DNA of 64,000 nt, from NCBI GenBank assembly GCA_977017575.1, contig CDRNVI010000004.1, positions 656,106 through 720,105 on the forward strand. Reading direction: 5' to 3'. Within the stretch, counting starts at the first letter, position 1. Each line of letters opens with the position of its first letter. Under the pieces are notes generated by a model. It worked only from the letters and a program-made list of their open reading frames with translations. It was not told where the DNA came from and ran no database searches. Shown one piece after another: positions 40,028 through 48,966 of this stretch. The stretch comes from Paramoeba atlantica. Taxonomy: Eukaryota > Discosea. The position numbers were made by a program, and so were the translations under genes.

Positions 40028-40738
40028 ATGAACACGAGTATTCCGTTGAAGGCTGCAAAGGTGCGAGGGAACTTGCCGCCTCCAGAATATCAACTTGCGC
40101 ATCTCACTGAAAACCTCATCGTGGAACGTCATCGGCCCTCATGGAGTATAGACAATCCCGGTTGTAAATGGAGTGGAATCACATGCGATGAGGAAGGCCA
40201 TGTCATTGGAATCAAATGGTATCTATTCCGCCTTTCAGGGGATCTTCAGTGGGAATTTCTTCCTCATACTGTGGTTACTTTAAATCTCAATAGCAATAAA
40301 CTCGTAGGTAAGGTGCCTTTTACGGAGCTGCCACCTAAACTTACTACTCTCTGCATGGATGGTAATTTTTTTTATGGCCAAGCTGACTTCACTGCGCTTC
40401 CAGATACAGTAGGCTATGTGGTCTTAAGTGACAACAATTTTTCCGGAGAGATCTGTCTCACCAAGTTGCCTCAAACTCTTTATTTTTTTAACTTGGCAAG
40501 AAATCAATTCAGTGGGCCGTTAGATCTCACAAACCTTCCCTCCTCAATGAATTCACTTTTTCTACATAGCAATCGTTTTCGTGGTCATGTCAGCTTGAGT
40601 TCTGTCCCCAAAGGACTGAGTCGTCTGTTTTTGAACGGTAACCCGTCTCTGTACATTAAAGACAGTGCATTCAAGGACGAAACCTCTCAAGTTCCGGGAG
40701 GAAATGTAATGGATCTTGTGAAGAAGGTAATTCCGTAA
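40028..40738 (+). CDS. LRR protein, cluster copy C (recombinant of A- and B/D-types)
   Basis: 236 residues, intact. From about 39925 through the cap and first LRR it matches copies B and D (S-I-D-N-P-G-C-K-W, F-L-P-H-T-V-V-T-L-N-L). From the block L-P-P-K-L-T-T-L-C-M onward, through the tail V-M-D-L-V-K-K-V-I-P and the downstream spacer, it matches copy A. The switch lies in the stretch shared by all copies near 40312-40335. The cap has Cys46 and Cys53 as in A. The gene is probably functional, since no break is seen. Confidence 0.9.
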   Translation: MNTSIPLKAAKVRGNLPPPEYQLAHLTENLIVERHRPSWSIDNPGCKWSGITCDEEGHVIGIKWYLFRLSGDLQWEFLPHTVVTLNLNSNKLVGKVPFTELPPKLTTLCMDGNFFYGQADFTALPDTVGYVVLSDNNFSGEICLTKLPQTLYFFNLARNQFSGPLDLTNLPSSMNSLFLHSNRFRGHVSLSSVPKGLSRLFLNGNPSLYIKDSAFKDETSQVPGGNVMDLVKKVIP

Positions 40739-41306
40739 TTGTGTTCATTAGTGTAGACTTTAACGATTATACTTGGACCCACAAAAGTCTCGGGAACTAA
40801 TTTTAAGTCTGTTCAAGGACTCGTTTGGGCTAAATACGACCGGTGGTGGCTGAATGGTTGAAGTTGGGCACTTTTTTTAAACCGATGAGAATACCACCGG
40901 AGAAACACTATCACTAAAGAATATTTTGTAATTTGTAACCTGTAATACCAGTAATGAATGTAATGAATATTTTGTAACTTTTCATAAAATATTTTTAAAT
41001 TTGCAACCAAAGAATAGCATATTGGAAGACAGAGCACTTCGTGATACTCTCCTAATATACCGCGTTATCAATGTGTAGCCCCCCCTATAGGTCTTTACTT
41101 TGGAAATATTTTACGTGTCACCATTTTTGGACCTAATCATTCCGAATCGGCAAGACTTTCGTCCAGCTTTTATTCGTCCTAAAATAGATTTCTTTACAAC
41201 AAGTGGTAATGTGACTTCCGCCATGAAGCGAATCACTGCATTATACCAAACGCGTTACTTAATATCAAAGTTTCTATTTATTTTCTACAACCACGTATTC
41301 AAAAAA
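40739..41306. repeat. Duplicated spacer (second copy)
   Basis: Near-identical to 35484-36052. It has one A fewer before the ATG, which leaves an in-frame upstream extension (from 41100) to copy D that copy B lacks. That argues the extension is not translated. Confidence 0.9.
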
Positions 41307-42017
41307 ATGAACACGAGCATTCCGTTGAAGGCTGCAAAGGTGCGAGGGAACTTGCCGCCTCCAGAATATCAACTTGCGCATCTCATTGAAAACCTCATCG
41401 TGGAACTTCATCGGCCCTCATGGAGTATAGACAATCCCGGATGTAAATGGAGTGGAATCACATGCGATGAGGAAGGCCATGTCATTGGAATCAAATGGTA
41501 TCGATTCCGCCTTTCAGGAAGTCTTCAGTGGGAATTTCTTCCTCATACTGTGGTTACATTAAATCTTAATAGCAATGAAATGAAAAGTAAAGTACCTTTT
41601 ACGGAGCTGCCACCGAAACTTTTTAATACCTGCATGGACAATAATTTTTTTCGAGGTAAGGCTGACTTCACTGCGCTTCCAGACACTATGACCTATATGG
41701 TCTTAAGCAACAACAATTTTTCCGGAGAGATCTGTCTCACCAAGTTGCCTCAAAATCTTTCTTCACTTAACTTGATAAACAATCAATTCAGTGGACCGCT
41801 AGATTTAACAAACCTGCCCTCCTCATTGAGTTCACTTTTTCTAAGTAGTAATCGGTTTCGTGGTCATGTGAGCTTGAGTTCTCTTCCCAAACGAATGAAT
41901 CACCTGAGTTTGGATGGTAACCCGTTTCTATACATCAATGACAGATCATTCAAGGACAAAGCTTTTCGAGTTCCGAGTGGAAATGTAATGGATCTTGTGA
42001 AGAACGTAGTCTTCTGA
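41307..42017 (+). CDS. LRR protein, cluster copy D
   Basis: 236 residues from the shared M-N-T-S start. The cap is L-P-P-P-E-Y-Q-L, S-W-S-I-D-N-P-G-C-K-W-S-G-I-T-C; about seven LRRs follow, then the tail D-R-S-F-K-D-K-A-F ending V-M-D-L-V-K-N-V-V-F. It is the intact reference for pseudogene B. The stop TGA aligns with TAA in copies A and C, which shows that TGA does terminate here. No signal peptide or anchor. Confidence 0.88.
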   Translation: MNTSIPLKAAKVRGNLPPPEYQLAHLIENLIVELHRPSWSIDNPGCKWSGITCDEEGHVIGIKWYRFRLSGSLQWEFLPHTVVTLNLNSNEMKSKVPFTELPPKLFNTCMDNNFFRGKADFTALPDTMTYMVLSNNNFSGEICLTKLPQNLSSLNLINNQFSGPLDLTNLPSSLSSLFLSSNRFRGHVSLSSLPKRMNHLSLDGNPFLYINDRSFKDKAFRVPSGNVMDLVKNVVF

Positions 42018-42539
42018 CTATTGTTGCATTTACAATCAGTTGTATATGGGGTTTTGCTTCCCGGCAACGCATTGTACACCGTAATTCACTCTCCACATTT
42101 TTATATTATGGTCTCTTCGTTAAAGACGGTGCAACTTAGAGGACTGAAACTACCTGGGGTTTGCCTAGGTTAGCCTGGGTTTTCATTTTACTGGTTTCAG
42201 CCCTCTTAAAAGTCACCGCTGCTATATCTACACTGCTTAAAATTACCTCCGCGTTCAGCGAAGAGACTAGGAAACAAAAATCTGAGGAACCCTCGGCATT
42301 TCGGGGCGAAACAATACCAATTTTTTCCTTGAATTCAGGTCATTTTTAAAGAGTGGGGGTAGGAAGAATATCTCTTGGAAAAACGAAATGTCGTAGAATC
42401 GTAGCTATCCCGAACTCTCAGAATACTCCTCCTCTCATTAATAATTGACATCACGTAAGCAAATGAAATGGGATATTGAAAACACACGTCCTTCGTTTCA
42501 GCCAGAGGTCCGCAAAACTACAAAAACTACTTTATAGTA
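42018..42539. other. 3' flank of copy D and spacer
   Basis: 42018-42090 matches the flank of copy B. A foldback-family fragment (tcttcgttaaagacggtg) is at about 42113. No gene seen. Confidence 0.4.
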
Positions 42540-43110
42540 CTATTCGCGGTGGTTGTATAACTATCTCTCTACCCTCGATTATTGAAAGAAAGTGAACAAA
42601 AACAGTGAAAATATAAAGAGGAACACTGTAATATACTGTACCCCACCCCTGCTTATAATAGCCTCGACCCCTCCCCCCCCCCCTCTTTATAGGTTTTTTT
42701 GGGCAAACCGAGGAAGATTTTTTTAAATTTTCTTGCGCCGTCTTAAATAGTTTGATATTTATTTTCACATGGTTCTTCGAGGGGTCGTGCTGGTCATTTT
42801 ACTTTGGCAGAGCGTCGGGGCCCACTTAGCGATTGGATAATTACTGGTTCCTCGCTCACAAATGTAGGGCGATTCCTGTGCCAACTTTTAATCGCCCTCC
42901 CCCCTTATAGGTTTGGGCAAAAGCGAGGCTATTATAAACGGGGGGGGGGGTACAGTAATAGAATAAAAAAAATTAAAGGGGGCCCCGTTACACCAAAACC
43001 GAAAAATAAAATTGAAGAAAAGGGGGGTCTATGGGGGGGCATGGAGGCATAGGGGGTCCAGGGAGGGGGGCATGGAGGGATTTTTGGGATGACCGAAAAC
43101 AATTTTGAAC
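42540..43110 (-). repeat. R-family repeat, reverse copy, split by a MITE
   Basis: The left part (42545-42633) is the reverse of the R-family end (gcggtggttgta, then tcgattattgaaagaaag). The right part (42958-43110) continues with the reverse of the G/C-rich tandem block (ggggggtctatgggggggca). The two are separated by the MITE at 42634-42957. Confidence 0.65.
42634..42957. mobile_element. MITE with TACTGTACCCC ends
   Basis: 324 bp. The left arm TACTGTACCCC...ttataatagcctcg...ctttataggttt and the right arm are inverted over about 60 bp, interrupted by C/G runs of different length (11 G at the right). It lies inside the R-family repeat. No ORF. Confidence 0.7.
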
Positions 43111-43214
43111 AAAAAAGTGTGTGTGTAAGTTTGACCCCCATACCCCCCCTATTCTAGTCTTTTGAAGATATTTCTGAAGAAACAAATATTTCTGCTGTCT
43201 CTTTCCCATTAAAG

Positions 43215-43335
43215 GCGCTGGACTTTGGATGACACATTGGTGGAGTCAGCCGCCGGTGCGATCCCACATAAATACAGCAACCAAGACGTGTTCGTGCAGG
43301 ACGGAGTCCATTCCAGCATCAATCGCAAGCCCAAA
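43215..43335 (-). pseudogene. hAT transposase relic, downstream half of a split copy
   Basis: Minus-strand residues F-G-L-A-I-D-A-G-M-D-S-V-L-H-E-H-V-L-V-A-V match G-V-A-V-D-A-G-V-D-S-V-L-N-E-H of the hAT ORF at 26646. The upstream half is at 44858-45040, on the far side of the Tc1-like element that landed in it. A stop follows within 10 codons. Confidence 0.75.
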
Positions 43336-43337
43336 TA

Positions 43338-44855
43338 CAGGGGTGTAAATTTGGATGTGGGGGGGTCTAAATTTTGTAAAACTTGGTCAATTTTGGAAAA
43401 TAATAGCGCATTCGAGAGCTCTCGAACAGGGCTCATGAACGTAACAAGGCCGAACTAGGCACAAAGGGGTATTGCCCCCTCGACAAAGAGCCCCCAAACG
43501 CTATTTGCAACTTTCTAAAGCACGGGAAAAAATAGAAAAAAAAATTAATAATTGCAGTTTCCGCCGTTCTTTTCAATCACAATACGGCATCGCTTACGAA
43601 AGCTCTTCATAGCGTTTTCAGAGGCTATAGAATGTGTCGTTTGAAGATCTTGAAACGCTGCTTCGATCGCAATGATCAAATCTGTACGATTTTGACCATA
43701 AATTTTCAACGGGCATGAGATCAGGTGATTTTGCTGGCCAAGGAAGAACAGTAATTCCTGTCTCTTGAAAGCTTGTCCTGGCCAGATTGTGCACCGTACA
43801 GTTATACATTGCAATAACGCTAGAACGGTGCCGCTTAAGGTAAGAAATTAACCCTCCACGCTTCTTCATGGCTTCATCAAAAATAGCGCCCGTCACTGTA
43901 CCTCGGTTTCCTTGAGAACGAACAGAAGGAAAAACGTGAAGGTGAAACCCATGCTTAAGGCTCGCTGCCATCCAAACCATAACACCATTCCCCCCATGTC
44001 ATGCATCCAATTCACCTTGCTGCTCCTTGGGAGCGTCAGTTTTGCGGCAGAGGTACGTGATGTGCCCCCCACTCTTCCCACAAGTAAATTTTTTTTCATC
44101 CATCCAAATGATATTGGACAGTTCCGCGTCACTCCACGTTAGCATTTCTTCACAGAAACGTACTCGTTTCTCTTTATGCACTGAGGTAAGTGCAGGGGAT
44201 TTCCGGACTGTGCGCAAGACGATCCCATGTGATTTCATGTGGGTCGTCAAAGTTTGACGAGAGCAAGTGAACCCAAGATTTTCCATTAACCGGTGGAGCT
44301 CACTCCAGCTCCTGATGCCATAGGGTTGATCTCGAACACCCTCGTCTATCGCTTTCAAAGCAGCCTCACGTAGTTCAGGTGTCACAGCGATGTTCGTTGG
44401 GGCGTGTTTCTGGTTCTTGGAGTCTACTTCTCCAGTATCACGATAGCGCTCCACCCAGCGCTTCACAGTAGCTTCATGAACTTGAAAATTGCGTGCGATT
44501 AGGGAAAAAGACTGTGTTGCTTCGTAATCGGCAACAAGAAGCATGCGCCAGCTTGCTTTTATGTGCCCAGGCGAGGAATAAGCCCTTTCGGAGTGCTTAT
44601 GTTTCGGAGATCGTCCACAATCCCGTCGTTGTGGCATGAATAAGGGCAAAAAACAGAAAAATTGTGAAAATTGCAGGATTTCGTCTTCCAAAAAACTAAG
44701 TTTTTTTATGTGCATTCGAAAATCTAATTAACACGGATACGGTATATGCACGTTCATGAGCCCTGTTCGAGATCTCTCGAATGCGCTATTATTTTCCAAA
44801 AATGGCCAAATTTTACAAATTTTAGACCCCCCCCACATCCAAATTTACACCCCTG
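43338..44855. mobile_element. Tc1-like element with about 110-bp TIRs
   Basis: 1518 bp flanked by TA (43336-43337 and 44856-44857). The arms are inverted over about 110 bp (CAGGGGTGTAAATTTGG at the left, inverse at the right) and include gagctctcgaatgcgcta-type words. It holds a decayed transposase on the minus strand. Other copies or derivatives in the window: 745-1274, 18727-19244, 23599-24350 and 46357-47390. Confidence 0.9.
43545..44637 (-). pseudogene. Tc1-like transposase, broken
   Basis: Starts at the ATG at 44637. It has two helix-turn-helix regions (S-W-R-M-L-L-V-A-D-Y-E-A-T-Q-S-F-S, then the W-S-E-L-H-R-L block) and W-M-D-E-K-K-F (first Asp). A TGA at 43999-44001 replaces the Trp seen in the paralogue's E-A-W-V-G-G. 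The frame continues with M-V-W-M-A-A-S and then A-M-Y-N-C where the second Asp should be (Tyr here). P-V-E-N-L-W follows before a frameshift into the C-terminal helix. The D-to-E spacing is 32, as in 46576-47373. It has a nonsense codon, a lost catalytic Asp and a frameshift. Confidence 0.85.
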
Positions 44856-44857
44856 TA

Positions 44858-45040
44858 TCTATGGATCGTCTATGGTCTCGCGAATGTTTAACCACACACA
44901 ATCAGCAAGAATTCTCATGTCATGCTGAATAGTGCGCACGTCCCTGGGGATAACATTTATCATTTCTGCCTTTGAAACCTCGGGACGCGACTCCTCGTAC
45001 TTGCGGAATAAACGAATACAGACAGAGAGAGGGATAGGAG
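44858..45040 (-). pseudogene. hAT transposase relic, upstream half of a split copy
   Basis: Minus-strand residues L-F-R-K-Y-E-E-S-R-P-E-V-S-K-A-E, then I-L-A-D-C-V-W-L-N-I-R-E-T-I-D-D, match L-L-R-N-Y-E-E-L-R-P-K and L-A-N-E-I-W-E-K-M of the hAT ORF at 26646. Its continuation is at 43215-43335. The 5' part is cut by the C-rich R-family piece near 45050. Confidence 0.7.
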
Positions 45041-45049
45041 TTGTAGAAG

Positions 45050-45243
45050 TTAGTTGGGGGGAAACCCCCATAATTTTTTCGAAAAAATTTGCTCGACCAT
45101 GACCCCCCCCCTGGACCCCCCCCTGGTCCACCCCCCTGGACCCCCCCCTGGACCCCCCCTATGGACCCCCCCTATGGACCCCCCATTTTTTTCAATTTTT
45201 TTTTCAGTTTTGGACCATCAGAGCCCCCTTTCATATTTTTTTC
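45050..45243 (+). repeat. R-family C-rich tandem block
   Basis: Repeats of cccccctggac / ccccctatggac (13-14 bp) at 45100-45186 are followed by the T-rich stretch and ggaccatcagagcccccttt. Related blocks are at 48178-48270 and 63347-63430, and inverted at 43010-43080. Open frames rich in P-P-L-D-P-P are artefacts of the repeat. Confidence 0.75.
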
Positions 45244-46316
45244 CAGGGTTCGCAGAAACTATAAAACTATCAATATAGTACTATATAGTTACTATAAACT
45301 TTTTTCGAAAACTATAAAAAACTATATTTTTTTGTTTCACATTTTAAGCACTCCGAAGCTCACCAACACGCCATAAATACACGGCGAATTCATTTGTGTA
45401 CGATTTTTCTTATTTTTAAACCCGAAAATTGATGCCCGAAACTAAAGTTACGAGGGGTAGTTTCTGCAAAGATTATTTTATTGAACTGCTGCACACGGAG
45501 GGAAGTAAACAAGCGGTTGAATGTAACTTGTGTCAGGAGGGGACGTACCCCAGTCCCATCACGTGGCCTTGACAGATTGCCTTGTGCGAATCTTGCGTCC
45601 CGAACATCTTCTCACTGCATCGCTGTCGCCGCGCGTTGGCTGGAGCCACCGACGTTATGTCTTGGGACTGAATAATTGCTGCTCACAATTCTATGAGTTT
45701 GAATAAATACAATCATATGAGTCTGAATAAACTACGCGGTGTGTTGTCGAGTGGAGAGTTTGTACTTCCTATCGTCACTCCTTTCGCATGCGTTTCATTG
45801 CTATTTCCGAGGAGATGACACACTAGTTGATGATATTTTTCGGCGGTGATGGAATCGCGGGGAAGAGGGAGGATGTTTCGATAGCTATGTAACCCAAGAT
45901 AAAGTGGACGAGGGAGATTCTAAAAGCACATTTAAACCACCACAAAAATAGAATGATATCTCCCGGTTTGGAAAGGATTCCGACGTACCAAGAGAATCTT
46001 TAAGGGACATACCCTTCCATTTTTATGGTGGTTTAAAGGTGCTTTTAGAACCTCCCTCGTCCACTTTAGCTTAGGTCACATTTTTTTCAGAATTTCTTGT
46101 CATATCATATGTATGTAAGCGTGTAAGAACGAATGTAGAGGCGTGTGCATGTCCTTCACAAGCGGAGAAGACTCAAAAAATATCACTTGTAAGGTGAAAA
46201 AACCTTTATAGTTTTCTTATAGTTTTATAGTAAAATATAGTAAATATAGTACTATATAGTAACTATATTCAATGAAAAAAACTATATTTTACTATATTAT
46301 AGTTTCTGCGAACCCT
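45244..46316. mobile_element. DNA element with AT-rich long inverted ends
   Basis: Left CAGGGTTCGCAGAAACTATA (45244) and its exact inverse at the right (to 46316). Both continue inward through about 80 bp of actatatagt-type sequence. CAGGG ends are common in hAT elements, but the flanking 8 bases differ, so no target duplication is visible. No transposase inside. A foldback MITE is nested at 45892-46076. Confidence 0.7.
45892..46076. mobile_element. Foldback MITE with GTGGACGAGGGAG ends (copy 1)
   Basis: 185 bp; arms of about 60 bp are inverted (acccaagataaagtggacga at the left, inverse at the right, through ctaaaagcac and aaaccacca). The outer 25 bp are shared with the element at 57804-57986; the inner stem is not. 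Confidence 0.8.
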
Positions 46317-46356
46317 GAATTATGCAATATATAGGTGCACCTTAGTATGCAATATA

Positions 46357-47390
46357 CATGGGTGGGCACCTTCAGAGTGGGGGGGTCTAAAATTCGTAAA
46401 ACTTGTTCAATTTTGGAAAGTAATAGCGCATTCGAGAGCTCTCAAATAGTCTGGTGTAATCGTAAAAAGCACTCTGCGAAAGTTTACGGGAATCAAAGAA
46501 AGCTAGAATGGTCCAAAACACGAATTGCAACTTTATTTTTTAAGCGAAAAAGTCCTTTTTTTCCAAAAAAAAATCTCAGTACCCACAATTTCCCCTTTTT
46601 TTCTCAATAACGATTTGAAAGCGCTTGGAGACACTCTTTATGGTCTTCACGCAAGTACTTTTGAGATCGGTTTGAAGTGCCTCGTATGCACTCTCGATAG
46701 AAGAGAGGAGATCTGCGCGATTGCGTGGTCGCATGCGATCCTTGTGCTGATCCATGATATTCCACAAGTTTTCGATGGGGTTGAGATCCGGTGACTTTGC
46801 GGGCCAGGGGAGCGTTCGCACGTTTTGCTGCTGAAAAGTACGCCTTGCCAAGTTGTGCGCAGGGCAATTGTCCATAGCAACAACTGCACGGTGCCTGTGT
46901 AGGTGGTTCAAAAGACCATTACGCTTGGTCATGGCAGCTTCGAAAACAGCCCCGTTCACAGTAACTCTATTTCCCTGCTCATCTCTATTAGGAAAAATGT
47001 GCAGATCAAATCCATGCTTTATGCTTACCCCCATCCACACCATTGTACCATCGCCCCCTACCCACGCTTCCAGCTCACCTAGCTGCTCTTTTACAGGGTC
47101 GGACCGTCGGCAAAGGTAGGTGTTTTTGGTAGACTTCTTGCAGGTAAACTTTTTCTCATCACACCAAATAATATTATCAAGCTGGTGTTCGCTCCAGCCC
47201 GACATGTCCTTACAGAATCGGACTCTAACGTCTTTATGCTGTTGGGTTAGTCGTGGTTTACGCTGAACTACGCGGAGGATAATATCGGGCTTCAAAGCTC
47301 GAGCCAAAGTGCGTCTGGAACACTGAAACCCTCTGGATAGAAGTTCGCGATGTAGAGCGCACCATGATTCCACACCATAAGGAAGAATTT
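46357..47390. mobile_element. Tc1-like element, 5' end lost
   Basis: The left terminal repeat begins at about 46357 (CATGGGTGGGCACC, then gggggggtctaaa and tagcgcattcgagagctctc), in line with the family at 43338. The right side is cut near 47390, where the R-family repeat begins, so the transposase start and the right terminal repeat are missing. Confidence 0.75.
46576..47373 (-). CDS. Tc1-like transposase, N-terminally truncated but otherwise intact
   Basis: 265 open residues on the minus strand. Order: second half of the DNA-binding region (C-S-R-R-T-L-A-R-A-L), W-C-D-E-K-K-F (first Asp), G-T-M-V-W-M-G-V-S, A-M-D-N-C-P-A-H-N (second Asp) and S-P-D-L-N-P-I-E-N-L-W (Glu). By count there are 32 residues between the second Asp and Glu, two fewer than classical Tc1. 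All three catalytic residues are present, but the first helix-turn-helix is lost at the junction with the R-family repeat. It would cut poorly or not at all. Confidence 0.85.
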   Translation of the reverse strand: MESWCALHRELLSRGFQCSRRTLARALKPDIILRVVQRKPRLTQQHKDVRVRFCKDMSGWSEHQLDNIIWCDEKKFTCKKSTKNTYLCRRSDPVKEQLGELEAWVGGDGTMVWMGVSIKHGFDLHIFPNRDEQGNRVTVNGAVFEAAMTKRNGLLNHLHRHRAVVAMDNCPAHNLARRTFQQQNVRTLPWPAKSPDLNPIENLWNIMDQHKDRMRPRNRADLLSSIESAYEALQTDLKSTCVKTIKSVSKRFQIVIEKKRGNCGY

Positions 47391-47391
47391 T

Positions 47392-47497
47392 TTCTTCTAT
47401 TATATTACTGTGTTCCTCTTTATATTTTCACTGTTTTTGTTCACTTTTTTTTCAATAATCGAGTGTAGAGCGGTAGTTTTATAACCACCGCAATTTT
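47392..47497 (+). repeat. R-family end fragment
   Basis: ttcttctattatattactgt through the gcggtagtt...aaccaccgc hairpin; same as 48265-48370 and 63436-63537. It cuts the Tc1-like element. Confidence 0.75.
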
Positions 47498-47603
47498 TAG
47501 GCTCTTCGTTAAACGCGGTGGTTGTTTTCAACTTAGAAGTCACTCATGCTGCGCGCTTCGCGTTGAAAACTACCACCGCGTTTAACGAAGAGCCTAAAAA
47601 AAA
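47498..47603. repeat. Foldback hairpin element (copy 1)
   Basis: Arms of about 38 bp (ttttaggctcttcgttaaac... and its inverse) enclose a short loop with the word gctgcgcgc. A second copy is at 63112-63217, and fragments are at 29316, 38190 and 42113. Confidence 0.85.
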
Positions 47604-48000
47604 TTGGCCTGGAAAACGGAAAGATTATAGCCAAATATAGCCGAATTTCGGGTAAAAATGGGGTGATTTTCGCGTACTTTTGCTCAGAGCACTAAATCCG
47701 ACATTTGCGCGTGGGAAATCACTCGTAGGCATGAATGAAAGCCTACCGAACGTATTGGGTAGAGAATACGACTCCAACCATACCATTCTTTCGACACTAA
47801 AATGCCCTTTTAGGTCCGAAATATTTTTTCACCTTTTTTAGTCAAAAATGGGTCATTTTGAGGGGCGCACCACGGTTCGAAGAAGGCATACCTTGCGAAA
47901 ACAACTGCGTAGAAAGCTAGTGTAGGTCCCAAACGATCAAAATACAATAGGGGAAACGATTTTGGAAAAATATTTTTTTTGTCTTTTTTTTCGCCAAGTT
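47604..48000. other. Spacer or repeat interior
   Basis: No gene. Probably the interior of a larger repeat joining the hairpin to the C-rich block. Confidence 0.4.
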
Positions 48001-48372
48001 GAAATTTTTTTCAAAATTTTTTTTCGAAAAAATCCGAACTTGGCGGACCCGTCCTGCGGATACGCGGGGGGGTCACCCCCGGGTAGGGGGGTGGAAAATG
48101 CGCGCCAAGACCCCGGCTACCCTTTCTGCGGTTTTTTTTCGAAAACTAATTTTTTCGAAAAAATTTGCTCGACCATGACCCCCCCCCTGGACCCCCCCAT
48201 GGACCCCCCATTTTTTTCAAATTTTTTTTTCAGTTTTGGACCACCGGAGCCCCCTTTCATATTTTTTTCTTCTATTATATTACTGTGTTCCCCTTTATAT
48301 TTTCACGGTTTTGTTCACTTTTTTTTCAATAATCGAGGGTAGAGCGGTAGTTTTACAACCACCGCAATGTTT
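48001..48372 (+). repeat. R-family repeat, forward copy
   Basis: It contains the cggacccgtcctgcggata block, the C-rich ccccccctggac words, the T-rich stretch and the terminal hairpin. The reverse copy is at 22135-22435. Confidence 0.75.
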
Positions 48373-48966
48373 TCTATGTGGTGATTCTTTATAGTTTCAC
48401 CTTAGTTTGCTAGGACTCGAGGGTAAACTCGACTAGCCAAAAAAAATAAAAAAAATTGGTACCATTGCGGTGTTAGGGGGTAGGCTTCCGGTAGGCCTAG
48501 GGGGTTCACACCAAAAAATAAAAAAAATAGATGGGCGACACAAGCAAATCAGTAGAGGGAATTCTTCTTATGGAAGGAATTCCTCATCGCTAAAGATACC
48601 GTTTCTGTACATAGAGCATTCCGTGCCAATCCTACGAATCAGCACACTTGAGAGGAAATCATTTTGTATTTAATGGCTAGTGCGCCGATGCGGGTCTGTG
48701 TGGGTCGGTGCGGGTAACTGGGTCACAGACCCGGGTAATTTACCCGCACAGACCCGCTAATGGGTAATTACCCATCGACCCGGCAGGGGTATGTTTTTTG
48801 GTTTTTTCCTATATTTAGCTATTGTGCCTAGAGACAGTTATTGTGCAGGGGGGGCACAATAACCCGGAACACGGTTTAGAATAATTTATCTTTTATATCG
48901 CAACGCATAACACCTCAATGCACAATCCTTTTACACAGCACCACACGCAACCCATCACGTTGTTGT
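48373..48966. other. Spacer with a palindrome
   Basis: 48674-48785 has repeated gggtc-g-cgggt words (tgcgggtctgtgtgggtcgg and relatives). 48838-48862 (TTATTGTGCA...GCACAATAA) is a palindrome of the recurring type. No gene seen. Confidence 0.5.

Noticed and set aside
41100-41306. 69-residue N-terminal extension of LRR copy D
   Set aside because: One extra A in the otherwise identical sequence before copy B shifts the frame, and copies A and C have different upstream sequence; the shared M-N-T-S start is preferred.
45054-45376. Proline-rich P-P-L-D-P-P ORFs, also at 48100-48340 and 63135-63657
   Set aside because: Translations of the C-rich tandem block of the R-family repeat; no start context or conserved domain.
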